A stretch of 64,000 nt of DNA, taken from assembly GCF_005405585.1 (NCBI RefSeq), contig NZ_BJEQ01000003.1, positions 62,001 through 126,000 on the forward strand, given 5' to 3'. Source of the DNA: Agarivorans sp. Toyoura001. GTDB taxonomy: Bacteria > Pseudomonadota > Gammaproteobacteria > Enterobacterales > Celerinatantimonadaceae. Position 1 is the stretch's first letter; the number at the start of each line of letters is the position of its first letter. Made by a program: the position numbers and the translations under genes. Under the pieces are notes generated by a model. It did not search any database. It had not been told where the DNA came from and saw only the letters and a program-made list of their open reading frames with translations. Below are positions 28,765 to 39,090 of the stretch, in pieces.

Positions 28765-30741
28765 ATGAAAGCAGTGGTGTTTGCTTATCACAACATTGGT
28801 TGTGCTGGCATTAAAAGTCTTCTCGACGCGGGCGTAGAAATTGCCGCAGTATTTACTCACTTAGACGATGGTAACGAAAACGTCTTTTTTGAATCGGTTG
28901 CTAAACTAGCCGCCCGTAATGGCATCCCAGTATTTGCCCCAGAAGATGTAAACCACCCGCTATGGTTAGAAAAAATTAAAGCGATGCAGCCAGAGGTATT
29001 TTTCTCTTTCTACTATCGCTCTATGATTAGCCAAGCCGTATTAGATTTAGCCCCTAAAGGTGGCTTTAACCTGCATGGTTCTTTGCTACCACGCTATCGT
29101 GGCCGCGCGCCAGTAAACTGGGCATTATTAAATGGCGAAACCGAAACTGGCGTAACCCTACACGCCATGACAAGCAAAGCCGATGCTGGCGATATTGTTG
29201 CCCAAGAAAAGCTAAGTATTAACCAAGATGATACTGCCGCGACTTTGCACGCTCGCCTAACCGAGTTAAGTAGCCAACTGTTAGCCAAAGCGCTGCCGCA
29301 ACTGGTTGCAGATAAGCACTCTCTAACTCCACAAGATGAAAGCCAAGCCACTGTATTTGGTCGCAGAACGCCGGCCGATGGTGAAATTAAATGGGCGGAA
29401 AACGCATCAACTATCTTTAACCTTTGTCGTGCGGTAACTGAACCCTTCCCTGGCGCCTTTACCTTCTTGGGTGAGCGCAAAGTAATCTTCTGGAGCACCA
29501 CTGCTAGCGAACAAGAATTTGATGCAACGCCAGGTACCATTGTAGCCACTGCGCCGCTGACCATTGCCTGTACTCAAGGCTCATTAGTGGTTAATGCCGG
29601 TCAAACCGAAAACGGCTTGTACTTAAACGGAGAGCAACTGGCTGGCGAAATGCACCTAGTAGCGGGCATGCGTTTTGGCCCACAAGCCAGTGCCGTAATT
29701 GCAGCAAAACGTCGCCAAAAAGTACTGATTTTAGGCGCCAATGGCTTTATCGGTAACCACTTAACCAAGCGCTTACTAGATGACGGCAAATACGAAATCT
29801 ACGCAATGGACATGAGTGCTAACCAAATTGAGCAGCATTTAGAGCACCCTGATTTTCACTTTGTCGAAGGTGACATCACCATTCATAACGAATGGATTGA
29901 ATACCACATTAAGAAGTGTGACATTGTGCTGCCACTGGTAGCGATTGCCACCCCCATTGAATACACCCGTAACCCGTTACGTGTATTTGAACTGGACTTC
30001 GAAGAAAACCTAAAGATTGTGCGCGAATGTGTGAAATACAATAAACGCATTATCTTCCCGTCAACCTCAGAAGTATACGGCATGTGTACTGATGAAGAGT
30101 TTAACGAAGACAGTTCGCCGCTAATTACTGGCCCAATTAACCGCCAGCGTTGGATTTACTCAACCTCGAAGCAGTTATTAGACCGCGTGATTTGGGCTTA
30201 CGGTAAAAAAGACAACCTTAAGTTTACCCTATTCCGTCCGTTTAACTGGATGGGCCCACGTTTAGATAGCTTGAACTCAGCGCGGGTTGGTTCTAGCCGT
30301 GCGATTACTCAGCTAATTCTAAACTTGGTTGAAGGTACGCCAATTAAGCTGATTGATGGTGGTGAACAGAAACGTTGTTTCACTGACATCTCGGAAGCCA
30401 TTGAAGCCTTGTTCCGTATTATCGAAAACAAAGACGGCTTGTGTGACGGCCAAATCATTAACATTGGCTCGCCAGACAACGAAGCCAGTATTAAACAAAT
30501 GGCTGAAACCCTAGTGGATAAGTTTGACGCACACCCACTGCGTGAAAAATTCCCACCGTTTGCCGGTTACCACTTAGTAGAAAGTAAAACCTTCTATGGT
30601 GATGGTTACCAAGATGTTCAGCATCGCCGTCCAAGTATTCGCAACGCCAAGCGCTTACTTGATTGGGAACCTAGCATCATGATGGAAGATACCATCGAAG
30701 AAACCTTAGACTTCTTCCTTAAAACAGCCGTTGACGAGTAA
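28765..30741 (+). CDS. arnA: Bifunctional UDP-Ara4N formyltransferase / UDP-glucuronate decarboxylase
   Basis: A 658-residue two-domain cytoplasmic enzyme. The N-terminal formyltransferase (to about 305) has the catalytic stretch [20 protein letters not shown] with His near 104 and uses formyl-tetrahydrofolate on UDP-Ara4N. The C-terminal decarboxylase has the NAD-binding motif [14 protein letters not shown] from about residue 318 and [16 protein letters not shown] with the catalytic Tyr/Lys. It converts UDP-glucuronate to UDP-4-keto-arabinose. E. coli ArnA is 660 residues, so both halves are complete. AAGGA precedes the ATG. Confidence 0.97.
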   Translation: MKAVVFAYHNIGCAGIKSLLDAGVEIAAVFTHLDDGNENVFFESVAKLAARNGIPVFAPEDVNHPLWLEKIKAMQPEVFFSFYYRSMISQAVLDLAPKGGFNLHGSLLPRYRGRAPVNWALLNGETETGVTLHAMTSKADAGDIVAQEKLSINQDDTAATLHARLTELSSQLLAKALPQLVADKHSLTPQDESQATVFGRRTPADGEIKWAENASTIFNLCRAVTEPFPGAFTFLGERKVIFWSTTASEQEFDATPGTIVATAPLTIACTQGSLVVNAGQTENGLYLNGEQLAGEMHLVAGMRFGPQASAVIAAKRRQKVLILGANGFIGNHLTKRLLDDGKYEIYAMDMSANQIEQHLEHPDFHFVEGDITIHNEWIEYHIKKCDIVLPLVAIATPIEYTRNPLRVFELDFEENLKIVRECVKYNKRIIFPSTSEVYGMCTDEEFNEDSSPLITGPINRQRWIYSTSKQLLDRVIWAYGKKDNLKFTLFRPFNWMGPRLDSLNSARVGSSRAITQLILNLVEGTPIKLIDGGEQKRCFTDISEAIEALFRIIENKDGLCDGQIINIGSPDNEASIKQMAETLVDKFDAHPLREKFPPFAGYHLVESKTFYGDGYQDVQHRRPSIRNAKRLLDWEPSIMMEDTIEETLDFFLKTAVDE

Positions 30742-30743
30742 CA

Positions 30744-31658
30744 ATGAGTTCGAAAGATACGATAAAAGTTGGTTTAAGAATTGATGTAGATACCTTTCGT
30801 GGCACGCGTTTAGGCGTGCCCAAGTTATTAGACATTTTTCAACGCCACAACATTAAGTCGTCATTTTTCTTCACCGTTGGACCCGACAACATGGGGCGCC
30901 ATATTTGGCGCCTTTTACGTCCGGCCTTCTTGAAGAAAATGCTCCGCTCTAAAGCCGCTAGCTTATACGGCTGGGATATCATTTTCCGTGGTACTTTTTG
31001 GCCCGGCCCAGTGATAGGCAAAAAGCTCGCATCAGTCATAAAAAATACTGATCAAGCCGGCCATGAAATTGGCTTACACGCTTGGGACCATCACAAATGG
31101 CAAATGAAAACTGACAGCATGTCGCAAAGTGAATTAGGCAATGAAATTCGCAAGGGTTATCAAATGCTGGCGGGCATTACCGGCAAAGACGTGCAATGCA
31201 GTGCGGTAGCAGGTTGGCGATGTACCGAGACCACTCTTGATGAAAAAGAAGCGTTTCCGTTTCGTTATAATAGCGACTGCCGAGGCGAATCTATTTTTGT
31301 TCCTAAACCAGGCATGGCGCCACAAATCCCGGTGACCTTACCCACCTACGACGAGTTAATTGGTCAAGAAGGCGTAGACGAAAGTAATTATAACCAAGCC
31401 ATTCTAGATAGAATTAAAGCCGATAGCTTAAACGTGTACACCATTCATGCAGAAGTAGAAGGCATTGTTTGCGCTGAAATGTTTGAGCAACTGATTATTG
31501 CCGCCAAGCAACAAAACATTGAATTTGTGCCACTGTGTGACTTGCTTGACCAAGATTATGTGTCTTGGCCACAAGATAGCATTCTTAATATAGAAATGGA
31601 TGGACGCGAAGGTTGGTTAAGCCATCAAGCGTCGCTTATTCGCCCTCAAACGCCTTAA
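30744..31658 (+). CDS. arnD: 4-deoxy-4-formamido-L-arabinose-phosphoundecaprenol deformylase
   Basis: Removes the formyl group from the lipid-linked sugar. The 304-residue NodB-like polysaccharide deacetylase shows the metal motif VGLRIDVDTFRGT near the N-terminus, HEIGLHAWDHHKW with the His residues of the zinc site, and YNSDCRGESIF. It starts 2 bases after the arnA stop, so it is translationally linked. Confidence 0.95.
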   Translation: MSSKDTIKVGLRIDVDTFRGTRLGVPKLLDIFQRHNIKSSFFFTVGPDNMGRHIWRLLRPAFLKKMLRSKAASLYGWDIIFRGTFWPGPVIGKKLASVIKNTDQAGHEIGLHAWDHHKWQMKTDSMSQSELGNEIRKGYQMLAGITGKDVQCSAVAGWRCTETTLDEKEAFPFRYNSDCRGESIFVPKPGMAPQIPVTLPTYDELIGQEGVDESNYNQAILDRIKADSLNVYTIHAEVEGIVCAEMFEQLIIAAKQQNIEFVPLCDLLDQDYVSWPQDSILNIEMDGREGWLSHQASLIRPQTP

Positions 31659-31677
31659 ATCAGGACTAACCATTAGC

Positions 31678-33327
31678 ATGCGCCACTTACGAATCAACCT
31701 AGCCACTTGGGTGCCCATCTTCTTTATTTTGCTCTACCTATTACCTTTAGGTATGCGTGATTTATGGTCACCCGACGAACTACGCTACGCCGAAATTTCA
31801 CGTGAAATGGTCAGCAGCGGTGATTGGGTAGTGCCGCGTTTTAACGATTTACGTTATTTCGAAAAACCGGTAATGGGTTATTGGATGAATGCGGTATCGC
31901 AGTTGGTGTTTGGTGAAACCAATTTTGCGGTGCGCGCGGCGTCGGCCTTTAGTGCCTTAGGGGCAGCATTTTGTATTTTCTTGTTGTTAGCCCGCTTTGC
32001 CTCACGGCCGGTAGCTTGGTTAACCTCAGGCATTTATTTAAGTATGTTTATGGTGTCGGGGGTGGGCACCTATAGTGTGTTAGACAGCATGCTGAACCTC
32101 TGGCTTACCGCCAGTTTTACTGCGTTTTACTTTGCCATTCGCAGTGAAGAAATGCGGCAACGCGCTAAATATTATGGTTTGGCTGGTTTCTATTGCGGGT
32201 GCGCAGTATTAACCAAAGGCTTTTTGGCATTGGCTTTGCCGGTGCTGGTAGTTGTGCCATACATGTTATGGACTAAACAATTTAAGGTGCTATTAAAATG
32301 GGGCTGGTGGGTAATGCTGCTTGCCTTGCTCACCTGCTTGCCGTGGGCCTTAGCAGTACATGCCGCTGAACCTGATTATTGGCATTACTTCTTTTGGGTG
32401 GAGCATATTCAGCGGTTCTCCGCCGAAGATGCCCAGCACTCTGCGCCAATCTGGTATTACTTGCCATTTTTAGCCGCTGGCGTACTGCCATGGTTATTTT
32501 GGTCACCCAGCGCCATTAGCCACCTAAAAGGACAAATGCATTCTCCGTTGCTTCGTTATGCCTTGTTATGGGCAGTATTGCCTTTGGTCTTTTTCTCTTT
32601 AGCTAAGGGCAAGCTAGCCACTTATATTCTGCCAATTATGGCTCCGCTAGCGATTTTATTTGCCTTTGGTATTCAGCAAGCTTTTGCTAAATCCTGTAAA
32701 GGTTTAAAGTGGGGAAGCTACTTAAACGCGGCCTTATTTGCCCTACTCGCCATAACCACGCTAGTATTACACTTCACTGGAAAACTGCCCTTAGATGCTG
32801 AAGAGTCTTACCGCCCTTGGTTACTGTTTAGTATTTTCGGTTTCTGGTCTGCAATGGCCGTGGTAGCGATAAAAGCCAATAGCCTCAACAGCAAAGTCGC
32901 CAGCTACATGTTAATGCCGCTGGGATTATTTATGTTGGCATGGGCAACCTTTCCTAATGTCAGCATCTACTCAAAAATGCCCGCTAAATTTATGCAGCAA
33001 ATCTCTCACTTGGTAGAGCCCAATACTGTATTAGTGGCAGATTACCCAGACACTATGTCGGCGTTTAACTGGTACTTTAAACGTGAAGATGTTTACTTAG
33101 TGGGTCAAAAAGGTGAAGTAAGATACGGCCTAGAGTATCCCGATGCTCAGCACCGCTACATTGAAACTAAAGCGCTAGCTAGATTTATTGAGCAACAACG
33201 GCAACATGCACCAGTGATGATTTATTATCGCGATAAACCCGATATGGGCGGTGAGTTACCAGACACTACTCAACGCATAGATAAAGGTCGCTACACCGTG
33301 CTCTATTATCAAGCGTTAAACCAATAA
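31678..33327 (+). CDS. arnT: Lipid A 4-amino-4-deoxy-L-arabinose transferase
   Basis: Inner-membrane glycosyltransferase (549 residues; E. coli 550) moving L-Ara4N from undecaprenyl phosphate to lipid A on the periplasmic side. This lowers negative charge and gives resistance to polymyxin and cationic peptides. It has about twelve membrane helices and the PMT-family first loop [36 protein letters not shown] (given here as the family block at about residues 29-64), with the catalytic Asp/Glu pair. The C-terminal periplasmic part has [14 protein letters not shown]. Confidence 0.95.
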   Translation: MRHLRINLATWVPIFFILLYLLPLGMRDLWSPDELRYAEISREMVSSGDWVVPRFNDLRYFEKPVMGYWMNAVSQLVFGETNFAVRAASAFSALGAAFCIFLLLARFASRPVAWLTSGIYLSMFMVSGVGTYSVLDSMLNLWLTASFTAFYFAIRSEEMRQRAKYYGLAGFYCGCAVLTKGFLALALPVLVVVPYMLWTKQFKVLLKWGWWVMLLALLTCLPWALAVHAAEPDYWHYFFWVEHIQRFSAEDAQHSAPIWYYLPFLAAGVLPWLFWSPSAISHLKGQMHSPLLRYALLWAVLPLVFFSLAKGKLATYILPIMAPLAILFAFGIQQAFAKSCKGLKWGSYLNAALFALLAITTLVLHFTGKLPLDAEESYRPWLLFSIFGFWSAMAVVAIKANSLNSKVASYMLMPLGLFMLAWATFPNVSIYSKMPAKFMQQISHLVEPNTVLVADYPDTMSAFNWYFKREDVYLVGQKGEVRYGLEYPDAQHRYIETKALARFIEQQRQHAPVMIYYRDKPDMGGELPDTTQRIDKGRYTVLYYQALNQ

Positions 33328-33686
33328 TGCTTGAGTGGTTATTGGTGGTGGTATCCATTAGTTGCAGCTCGTTGAGCCAATATTGGCAGAAACGCGCGGC
33401 GCTGTTGTTTGCTGATCAACCTGAGTTAAGTACGGTAAGCAAATTGCTATCTAAGCCTTTGCTACTGGGCATTATGTTTTTGGCCTTAGGTGCAGTGTTT
33501 TGGCTAGGTGTACTCAGCCAGTGGGATGTATCCGTTGCTTACCCATTACTTAGCAGTAACTTTGTGATCATGTTACTCATTTCTAAATTTGCCTTTAACG
33601 AACCGGTCAGTCGTCGCCAGTGGTGCGGTGTCACCTTAATTATGTTGGGTGTCGCTATTCTTGGAGGGGCAAGCCAATGGCTTTAA
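33327..33686 (+). CDS. arnE: Undecaprenyl-phosphate-Ara4N flippase subunit
   Basis: A 119-residue four-helix membrane protein of the EamA/SMR type. It forms, with ArnF, the flippase that moves lipid-linked Ara4N across the inner membrane. [19 protein letters not shown] near residue 70 is the family's conserved segment. The start overlaps the arnT stop by one base (TAATG). Confidence 0.92.
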   Translation: MLEWLLVVVSISCSSLSQYWQKRAALLFADQPELSTVSKLLSKPLLLGIMFLALGAVFWLGVLSQWDVSVAYPLLSSNFVIMLLISKFAFNEPVSRRQWCGVTLIMLGVAILGGASQWL

Positions 33687-34108
33687 AAACTGAGCCAAGA
33701 AGCGTGGCCTTAGCATTGCTAAGCGTAGTGTTTATCTCGCTGGCCCAACTTGCTATGAAATGGGGAATGAGCCAGCTCACTCTTCATTTTTCGGCCTTAA
33801 ATGAGCTATGGAATAGCCAGCAATACTTCGATGTACTGAGCGATTACCTTGCTTATTTTGTTAGTGTATTAGCAGGCTTAGGGTTTTATGCGCTGTCGAT
33901 GGTATGTTGGGTTTTGGCGTTAAAACGATTAGCTCTTTCGGTGGCATATCCATTATTAAGCTTAAGTTACGTGATCGTTTATTTTTCTGCTATTGCTTTG
34001 CCGTGGATTGGCGAAGCCTTTAGTTGGGTGAAAGCCTTGGGCATCGTCTTTATTTTGGCTGGCATTGTCTTGGTATTTCCTCGAGCTAACACAAAAAGTA
34101 ATACCTAA
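33677..34108 (+). CDS. arnF: Undecaprenyl-phosphate-Ara4N flippase subunit
   Basis: A 143-residue four-helix membrane partner of ArnE with the same conserved core ([19 protein letters not shown]). I place the start at the ATG at 33677 (GGAGG upstream, overlap of 10 bases with arnE). The frame is open from 33620 but that segment is out-of-frame arnE sequence. Last gene of the arn operon. Confidence 0.92.
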   Translation: MALKTEPRSVALALLSVVFISLAQLAMKWGMSQLTLHFSALNELWNSQQYFDVLSDYLAYFVSVLAGLGFYALSMVCWVLALKRLALSVAYPLLSLSYVIVYFSAIALPWIGEAFSWVKALGIVFILAGIVLVFPRANTKSNT

Positions 34109-34240
34109 CACCAGCAATACTGCGGCTTTCGCCAAAAGGGGTGAAGCCTGCGCTATTAAATGTGCGAATACTCAAGTATTGTTGCTATGTCTATCTGTAT
34201 TACTATTGCCTTAAATTAGTCGCATGGAGTTTGCGCCAAC

Positions 34241-36508
34241 ATGAAACGCTTTTTTGACCTACTTGCCATCTTATTATTACTGCTACTGGCAACTTCGGTC
34301 TTTTTCTTGTTTTCTTTTCACCCAGATCGCTACAAAAGTGATTTTTTGCATTGGTTTAATCAACAAAGCGATTGGCAGCTCAACTATAAAAATACCCAAT
34401 GGTCCTTGAAGCAACCTTTAAGTCTGCAAGCATTTGATCTTGAACTGGCGAAGTCTGGGCAAGCCGCTATTTTAGCTAAACAAGCAACGCTTAATTTTGC
34501 CTTAATGCCTTTGTTACAGGGCAACATTAGCCTTGATAGCTTATCGATTGATCAGGCACAGATTGCTCTAACTCAGCAGTTATTCGACGCCCCAGCCGAA
34601 CCAATAGCCACAGAGCAACAATCAAACAACCCTGTTCTAGCTTGGCTTGACAGCGTAGAACTACAACAGGTTATTGTTAAAGATAGTGATTTTATATGGC
34701 AAGACGCTGAGCAACCCTATCGTTTAGAACGCTTTGAACTGGCCATTGAAGATTGGCAAATTGACTTAAACAACCCCAGCCCTAAACAATGGCAATTTAC
34801 CTTACATAGCTCGGCGCAATTGTTGGTCACGCCTTGGCAAGAAATCGCCATGCCACAGCTAAGCTTGGCCTATGCTCAAGAACAGTTGGTGATTGACCAT
34901 ATCGGTGCCGACCTTTTACAAGGCTCGGTATATGCTTCTGCAGAGCTGAGTAATAAACAATTACGCATTCGCGAAGTGGCCTTAAATAGCCTGCGTTTAG
35001 AGCATTTTGCAAATCAGCAGTTTGGCACAACAGATGCTAATTCAGAGCCGCAAGAGCCACTCATTCTGCCTGAGTTAGACTGGCTTGATAGCATTCAAGT
35101 AGATAACTTATTGCTGAACCAAATTAGTTTGGTATCGCAAGTCAATGGCCACAACTTAGTACTCAATAAATTCACCGCAGAAGTCGAAAACTTTCAAAGT
35201 CCCTGGCCATTTGATCAACAAGCCTTTGAAGCCGATTACGCATTTATTGCCGACGAATTTGGCATAGATCATATTCAGTTTAACGACCTCACTGCGAGTG
35301 GACGCGTGGCACAAGGGCAATTTTCCTTAGCTGCCTTGCGGAGTCAGTTGTTTAAAGGCCAACTCAGCTTATCGCTAAGCTATGTATGGGAGCAACAAGC
35401 CTTAACCCTGCATCAACTGGTATTAGCCAATAACGAAATACCTATACAGCCCAATTGGTTACCACAAGCCCCAACAGATTCTGGCGAAGATTCGGTGCAG
35501 CCCAGCACTGAGCTCGGTGCTCCACTCCAACAATTCAATATTGAACAGTTGGAGCTACAGCAAGTTAAACTACTTTCTTACGCCGACCAATTCCCCTTTT
35601 CTGCCACCGGCCTTAACGTAGAGTTGCGTCAATTAGAGTTAATAAGAGACGGTAAATGGCAATCGGTAGATGATATTTGGCAGGCTCGAAGCCAAGTATT
35701 TGTAGAAGCGCCAGAGCTAGCTTACCGCGGCATGGTACTAAGCCATGTGAGTATGGATTTAGGGTCAGATCAACAGATAGGTTACTTCAATCTCTATGGT
35801 GAACTACCTTTAGGCCAATTTGAGCTGCAAGGGCAAGCGTTATTAGACCAAGAAAATAAACCATGGCAAGCCGAGTTATCAGGCTTGTTACTCGACGTAA
35901 GCCCACTAGCCCGCTTGGCAAACAACCGCGATTTTAGTTTAGTGGGGGATTTAGAACTGGCCGGAAAGTTACGTGGGAAACTGAGCGACTTTGGCGCTAA
36001 TATCGACGGTTCAATCGACTTTCATAGCCAGTTATTACAACTGCCAGGTGCCGATTTAGAAGTGACTTTAGATCAAATTATCGAAAGCCCGCGTCAATAC
36101 TTTGAAGACCCCAACCCACTCATTTCGTCAGGATGGCCTGTTTTTTGGCAAAATCCACGTAGCTTGCCACAAGGGATTACCCAATTTACTAATCTAGCCT
36201 TAAGTGCTGAACTTGAGCAGGGAAAACTGCGCATTGCTCCCCAGCCTCTACCGGGCTTGCGTTACCAGCTCACCTTAGCTGGTGAAGTAGACTTAGCTAA
36301 ACAACGTTTTAACGACTTAAAACTGGTCGTGGCCGATCAGCCTTGCTGGCGTTTAGTGCACTCCATCACTGGTCAATGGAGCCAACCCGCAGTGAGCTTC
36401 GATCACTATCTTTCACCTCGTCGCTACTCGGTAGACCAACAAGATTTTGTTAGAGCACCTAGCATTCCTCAGTGTCGTTATCCTCTAGCAGGGCAAGTAA
36501 GCGAATAA
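34241..36508 (+). CDS. AsmA family protein
   Basis: A 755-residue inner-membrane-anchored periplasmic protein. One N-terminal helix (LLAILLLLLLATSVFFLF, residues 7-24) is followed by a long beta-rich body of the AsmA/TamB-like fold. AsmA hallmarks are the early WSLKQPLSLQAFDLELAKSG and PLLQGNISLDSLSIDQAQI blocks. The C-terminal repeat region has GDLELAGKLRGKLSDFGANI and PGLRYQLTLAGEVDLAKQRF. The family is implicated in moving phospholipids or assembling the outer membrane. It is longer than E. coli AsmA (617). It follows the arn operon by 130 bases and is probably separate. Convergent with a LysR gene 2 bases away. Confidence 0.83.
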   Translation: MKRFFDLLAILLLLLLATSVFFLFSFHPDRYKSDFLHWFNQQSDWQLNYKNTQWSLKQPLSLQAFDLELAKSGQAAILAKQATLNFALMPLLQGNISLDSLSIDQAQIALTQQLFDAPAEPIATEQQSNNPVLAWLDSVELQQVIVKDSDFIWQDAEQPYRLERFELAIEDWQIDLNNPSPKQWQFTLHSSAQLLVTPWQEIAMPQLSLAYAQEQLVIDHIGADLLQGSVYASAELSNKQLRIREVALNSLRLEHFANQQFGTTDANSEPQEPLILPELDWLDSIQVDNLLLNQISLVSQVNGHNLVLNKFTAEVENFQSPWPFDQQAFEADYAFIADEFGIDHIQFNDLTASGRVAQGQFSLAALRSQLFKGQLSLSLSYVWEQQALTLHQLVLANNEIPIQPNWLPQAPTDSGEDSVQPSTELGAPLQQFNIEQLELQQVKLLSYADQFPFSATGLNVELRQLELIRDGKWQSVDDIWQARSQVFVEAPELAYRGMVLSHVSMDLGSDQQIGYFNLYGELPLGQFELQGQALLDQENKPWQAELSGLLLDVSPLARLANNRDFSLVGDLELAGKLRGKLSDFGANIDGSIDFHSQLLQLPGADLEVTLDQIIESPRQYFEDPNPLISSGWPVFWQNPRSLPQGITQFTNLALSAELEQGKLRIAPQPLPGLRYQLTLAGEVDLAKQRFNDLKLVVADQPCWRLVHSITGQWSQPAVSFDHYLSPRRYSVDQQDFVRAPSIPQCRYPLAGQVSE

Positions 36509-36510
36509 GT

Positions 36511-37422
36511 CTAGAGTTGTATGGCTAAAGGCTGATGCTGCGCTTGTTCAATAAAACAATCTCGCAAAGGGTTCTGGCTACTGTCTTTACGCCACACAAA
36601 ATTGAAGGTTCTACGCATATCTAAGCTAGGTGTATTTAAGGCTATTAACTCACCCGCTTGAATCGCCTGTTCTACGCTACGTAGTGGTAAACAACTTAAA
36701 TACGCGCCATTAGCCACCAGCGCAACTAAACTCGGCACATGGCTATATTCTCGCCACACTTTTATCTTGGTAATTTTGCCATGAATCGCCCCGTTAAAAA
36801 TATCTCGCGTTCCAGAGCCCGCCTCACGTAATACCCACCTTGCTCGACTAAGTTTGGCTAAGTTCACTTCTTCATGAGACGCTAGAGGGTGCTGCTTACC
36901 CGCCACTACTACTAACTGGTCTTCACACCAAACTTGCTGAGCAATTCGGCTGTCGCTGCAATGCCCTTCTATAATGCCAAGTTGCAAACGATAGTCGAGC
37001 AAACCTGCTAACACTACTTCGGTATTACTGATCTGTGGGTGAATCACCAAGTCAGGATAGTCTTTATCTAGCTTAGCGATGATCTGCGCCAAAAAGTATT
37101 CCGCGATAGTTTGGCTAGCGCCAACAGTAAGCTCTCCGCTTATCACTTGCTGCCCAGCAAACCCCTGCATAATGTGCTGACTTTCCATTAACACTCGCTT
37201 GGCTCGTGGACGCAACCAGTGGCCCCAATGATTGAGTCGTAGTCGTTTTCCTTGGCGCTCAAACAAACGTTGTCCCAAACCGGTTTCCAGTTGATTTAAA
37301 GCCATACTAGCAGCAGACTGAGTCATGGATAGTTGCAGTGCAGCGGCACTAACACTGTGGGTTTCGGCAATGCATACAAACACCGACAGCTGTTTAAGAC
37401 TAAAGCGATACAGATGCTGCAT
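36511..37422 (-). CDS. LysR-family regulator, CysB/YeiE-like
   Basis: A 303-residue regulator. The N-terminal HTH (SVSAAALQLSMTQSAASMAL, about 24-43) and ERQGKRLRLNHWGHWLRPRAK are as in the YeiE/CbbR branch. The effector domain starts at about 92 (SGELTVGASQTIAEYFLAQI) and has WVLREAGSGTRDIF, shared by YeiE-type proteins. A perfect 12 bp-armed palindrome with T-N11-A symmetry lies 22 bases upstream of the start and is very likely its own operator. Target genes beyond itself are not evident. Confidence 0.9.
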   Translation of the reverse strand: MQHLYRFSLKQLSVFVCIAETHSVSAAALQLSMTQSAASMALNQLETGLGQRLFERQGKRLRLNHWGHWLRPRAKRVLMESQHIMQGFAGQQVISGELTVGASQTIAEYFLAQIIAKLDKDYPDLVIHPQISNTEVVLAGLLDYRLQLGIIEGHCSDSRIAQQVWCEDQLVVVAGKQHPLASHEEVNLAKLSRARWVLREAGSGTRDIFNGAIHGKITKIKVWREYSHVPSLVALVANGAYLSCLPLRSVEQAIQAGELIALNTPSLDMRRTFNFVWRKDSSQNPLRDCFIEQAQHQPLAIQL

Positions 37423-37443
37423 ATAAACTTTCCTGATGAACTA

Positions 37444-37478
37444 AACGAGGTATATTCAATACTCTAATATACCTCGTT
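37444..37478. promoter_or_regulatory. LysR operator, perfect 12 bp inverted repeat with T-N11-A
   Basis: Arms 37444-37455 and 37467-37478 (AACGAGGTATAT and its complement) are exact and separated by 11 bases, so the innermost bases read T-N11-A, the LysR consensus. There is no T-run, so it is not a terminator for the upstream gene. It lies 22 bases before the lysR start. Confidence 0.8.
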
Positions 37479-37543
37479 AGCACTAAAAGGAAACGGCCTG
37501 ATAAGAAAGGGTTAGCTAGAGCCTTTTGTAGGAAGGAACGAAC

Positions 37544-38455
37544 TTAAGAATCAAGGTGAGCTTTCGGCAAAATAACATAAAAACCTTTAAATTCAGCGGC
37601 GGTTTTATTGTTATGGCAAACTTGCACAGTGACTGTCATTTTGCATTTTTTCCCCTCTAACAAGGGTAACAAGCTGCCTTTCATTTGGCTTTTCTTGACC
37701 TTGGCAATAGCGTCTTGGTCAATCGCTTTACGGTGTTTTATCTCACCCTTAGCCAATACAATATCTCCAGCAAAGCCATGTTCTTGCAGCATCAACCAAA
37801 TCATTCCCCAACCCGACAATACCGCCTGGCTATATATGCTGCCGGCAAACATAGTGGAATGCGGATTACCGTTTCCGGCAATAGGTAATTTGGTAGTTAG
37901 TTCGTTGCCGGTATATTGATGTAGCCGAACGCCCATTTTTTCACTTAAGGGAATTTGTTGGTTAAACATTAACTGTAAGGCAGTACATAACTTAGGTTGA
38001 CGAACAAAACGGTGTTCTGGAGACAGCTCCTTCACCATTTGTTGCACTTTTACTTTTACTTTATCAAAGGTAGGGTCGCCAGCAGGTTCAAAGCCACAGC
38101 TAGTAAAAAAAGCCTGAGCGTCACCACGGGCATTGACTACAATACGCTCTACGCCTTCATCATGGGCCGCCTCTTCTAACGCCAACATCAACAACGTTCC
38201 TAAACCGTGTTTACGTTGCTCAGGGCAAACAGCTACATGACGAATAAGTGCTTCTTTATTATCACTTAAAAACAAGCGACCAACCGCTAAAGGGTCACCT
38301 CTGTTATCACGAATCATGCGATGAATACTGTGATCATCATAAGCATCTCGCTCACTACCGAGTGGTAGCTGCAAAGGTTTGTTCAATACTTCCCAACGAA
38401 ATTGATAATACTTATCCATTTCACCAGACGCATCTGGGCAAATCACCTTAAACAT
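37544..38455 (-). CDS. GNAT acetyltransferase fused to hotdog-fold domain, YiiD/FabY-like
   Basis: A 303-residue two-domain protein. Residues 1-145 are a GNAT domain (YYQFRWEVLNKPLQLPLGSE, acetyl-CoA loop VCPEQRKHGLGTLLM, then FFTSCGFEPAGDP). Residues 155-300 are a thioesterase-like hotdog domain of the YiiD C-terminal family (NGNPHSTMFAGSIYSQAVLSGWGM, ILAKGEIKHRKAI in general form, VQVCHNNKTAAEFKGFYVI). This is the layout of E. coli YiiD (renamed FabY, linked to fatty-acid synthesis initiation). In E. coli yiiD lies next to dtd and yihY; here those two are 15 kb away. GGGA precedes the ATG. Confidence 0.87.
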   Translation of the reverse strand: MFKVICPDASGEMDKYYQFRWEVLNKPLQLPLGSERDAYDDHSIHRMIRDNRGDPLAVGRLFLSDNKEALIRHVAVCPEQRKHGLGTLLMLALEEAAHDEGVERIVVNARGDAQAFFTSCGFEPAGDPTFDKVKVKVQQMVKELSPEHRFVRQPKLCTALQLMFNQQIPLSEKMGVRLHQYTGNELTTKLPIAGNGNPHSTMFAGSIYSQAVLSGWGMIWLMLQEHGFAGDIVLAKGEIKHRKAIDQDAIAKVKKSQMKGSLLPLLEGKKCKMTVTVQVCHNNKTAAEFKGFYVILPKAHLDS

Positions 38456-38561
38456 AGCTATTCCCTTATTGCTTATCAGCCAAACCCACGGCTGCAGCGC
38501 TGTGTCTTATTATGACACTTATCATCATTAAAAATTCATCACCCCATACCAAGTATTATCA

Positions 38562-38984
38562 TTAACCTGGAGTGCTAACTTTACATATTGCACCTAATCG
38601 CAACAATAAACCAACACTTAACATGGTAGTTAGCATGTCCATCACACTGTGGTAGTTCAGCCACCACATCAGCGCCAAATAAGCGAAATAAATGGACCAA
38701 GACACCAAGCGCCAACGAGGCCTAGCCAGATGAAGTAACACTTGAAGACAAAAAGCTAGCGCAGTATGAGTGCTATAGTCCAAACCCCAGCGTGGCCACC
38801 ATGAATAATGGAGATCTATTAGCATCAACCCGTAAGTGCTTGCTAAGCCTACCAGTAATAACAAAATACCATTTTGAAGCTTTTGCTGTTGCTCCTGCTT
38901 TAGGTATCGAAAAGCGATAAGCACTAATACAAGCACCAACAATGGTGTGTATAAGTCGGCAACTACAGCCAAAAACTGCGTCAT
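38562..38984 (-). CDS. Small integral membrane protein, possibly PAP2-like
   Basis: A 140-residue protein with about four to five membrane helices. It contains DYSTHTALAFCLQVLLHLARPRWR (given by key parts: STHTA at about residue 72) and WWLNYHSVMDMLTTM. These recall the SxHT and HxxxD signatures of PAP2-type lipid phosphatases, though the usual KXXXXXXRP block is absent, so activity is doubtful. The ribosome site is weak. It is divergent from the DUF945 gene at 39091. Confidence 0.6.
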   Translation of the reverse strand: MTQFLAVVADLYTPLLVLVLVLIAFRYLKQEQQQKLQNGILLLLVGLASTYGLMLIDLHYSWWPRWGLDYSTHTALAFCLQVLLHLARPRWRLVSWSIYFAYLALMWWLNYHSVMDMLTTMLSVGLLLRLGAICKVSTPG

Positions 38985-39090
38985 AGTAAAAACCCATTAG
39001 CTCAGTCTAAAATGGCCATCAGTTTACTATTGCCCAGCGGAACAATATACAATGATAAATCGGCCAATCTAGTCCTTAGGAATTTGCTCA

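Noticed and set aside
29094-29564. A 156-codon frame on the minus strand opposite arnA
   Set aside because: Lies fully within arnA, whose protein is unmistakable; no start signals.
34118-34146. An imperfect hairpin after arnF
   Set aside because: Two mismatches in the stem and no T-run.
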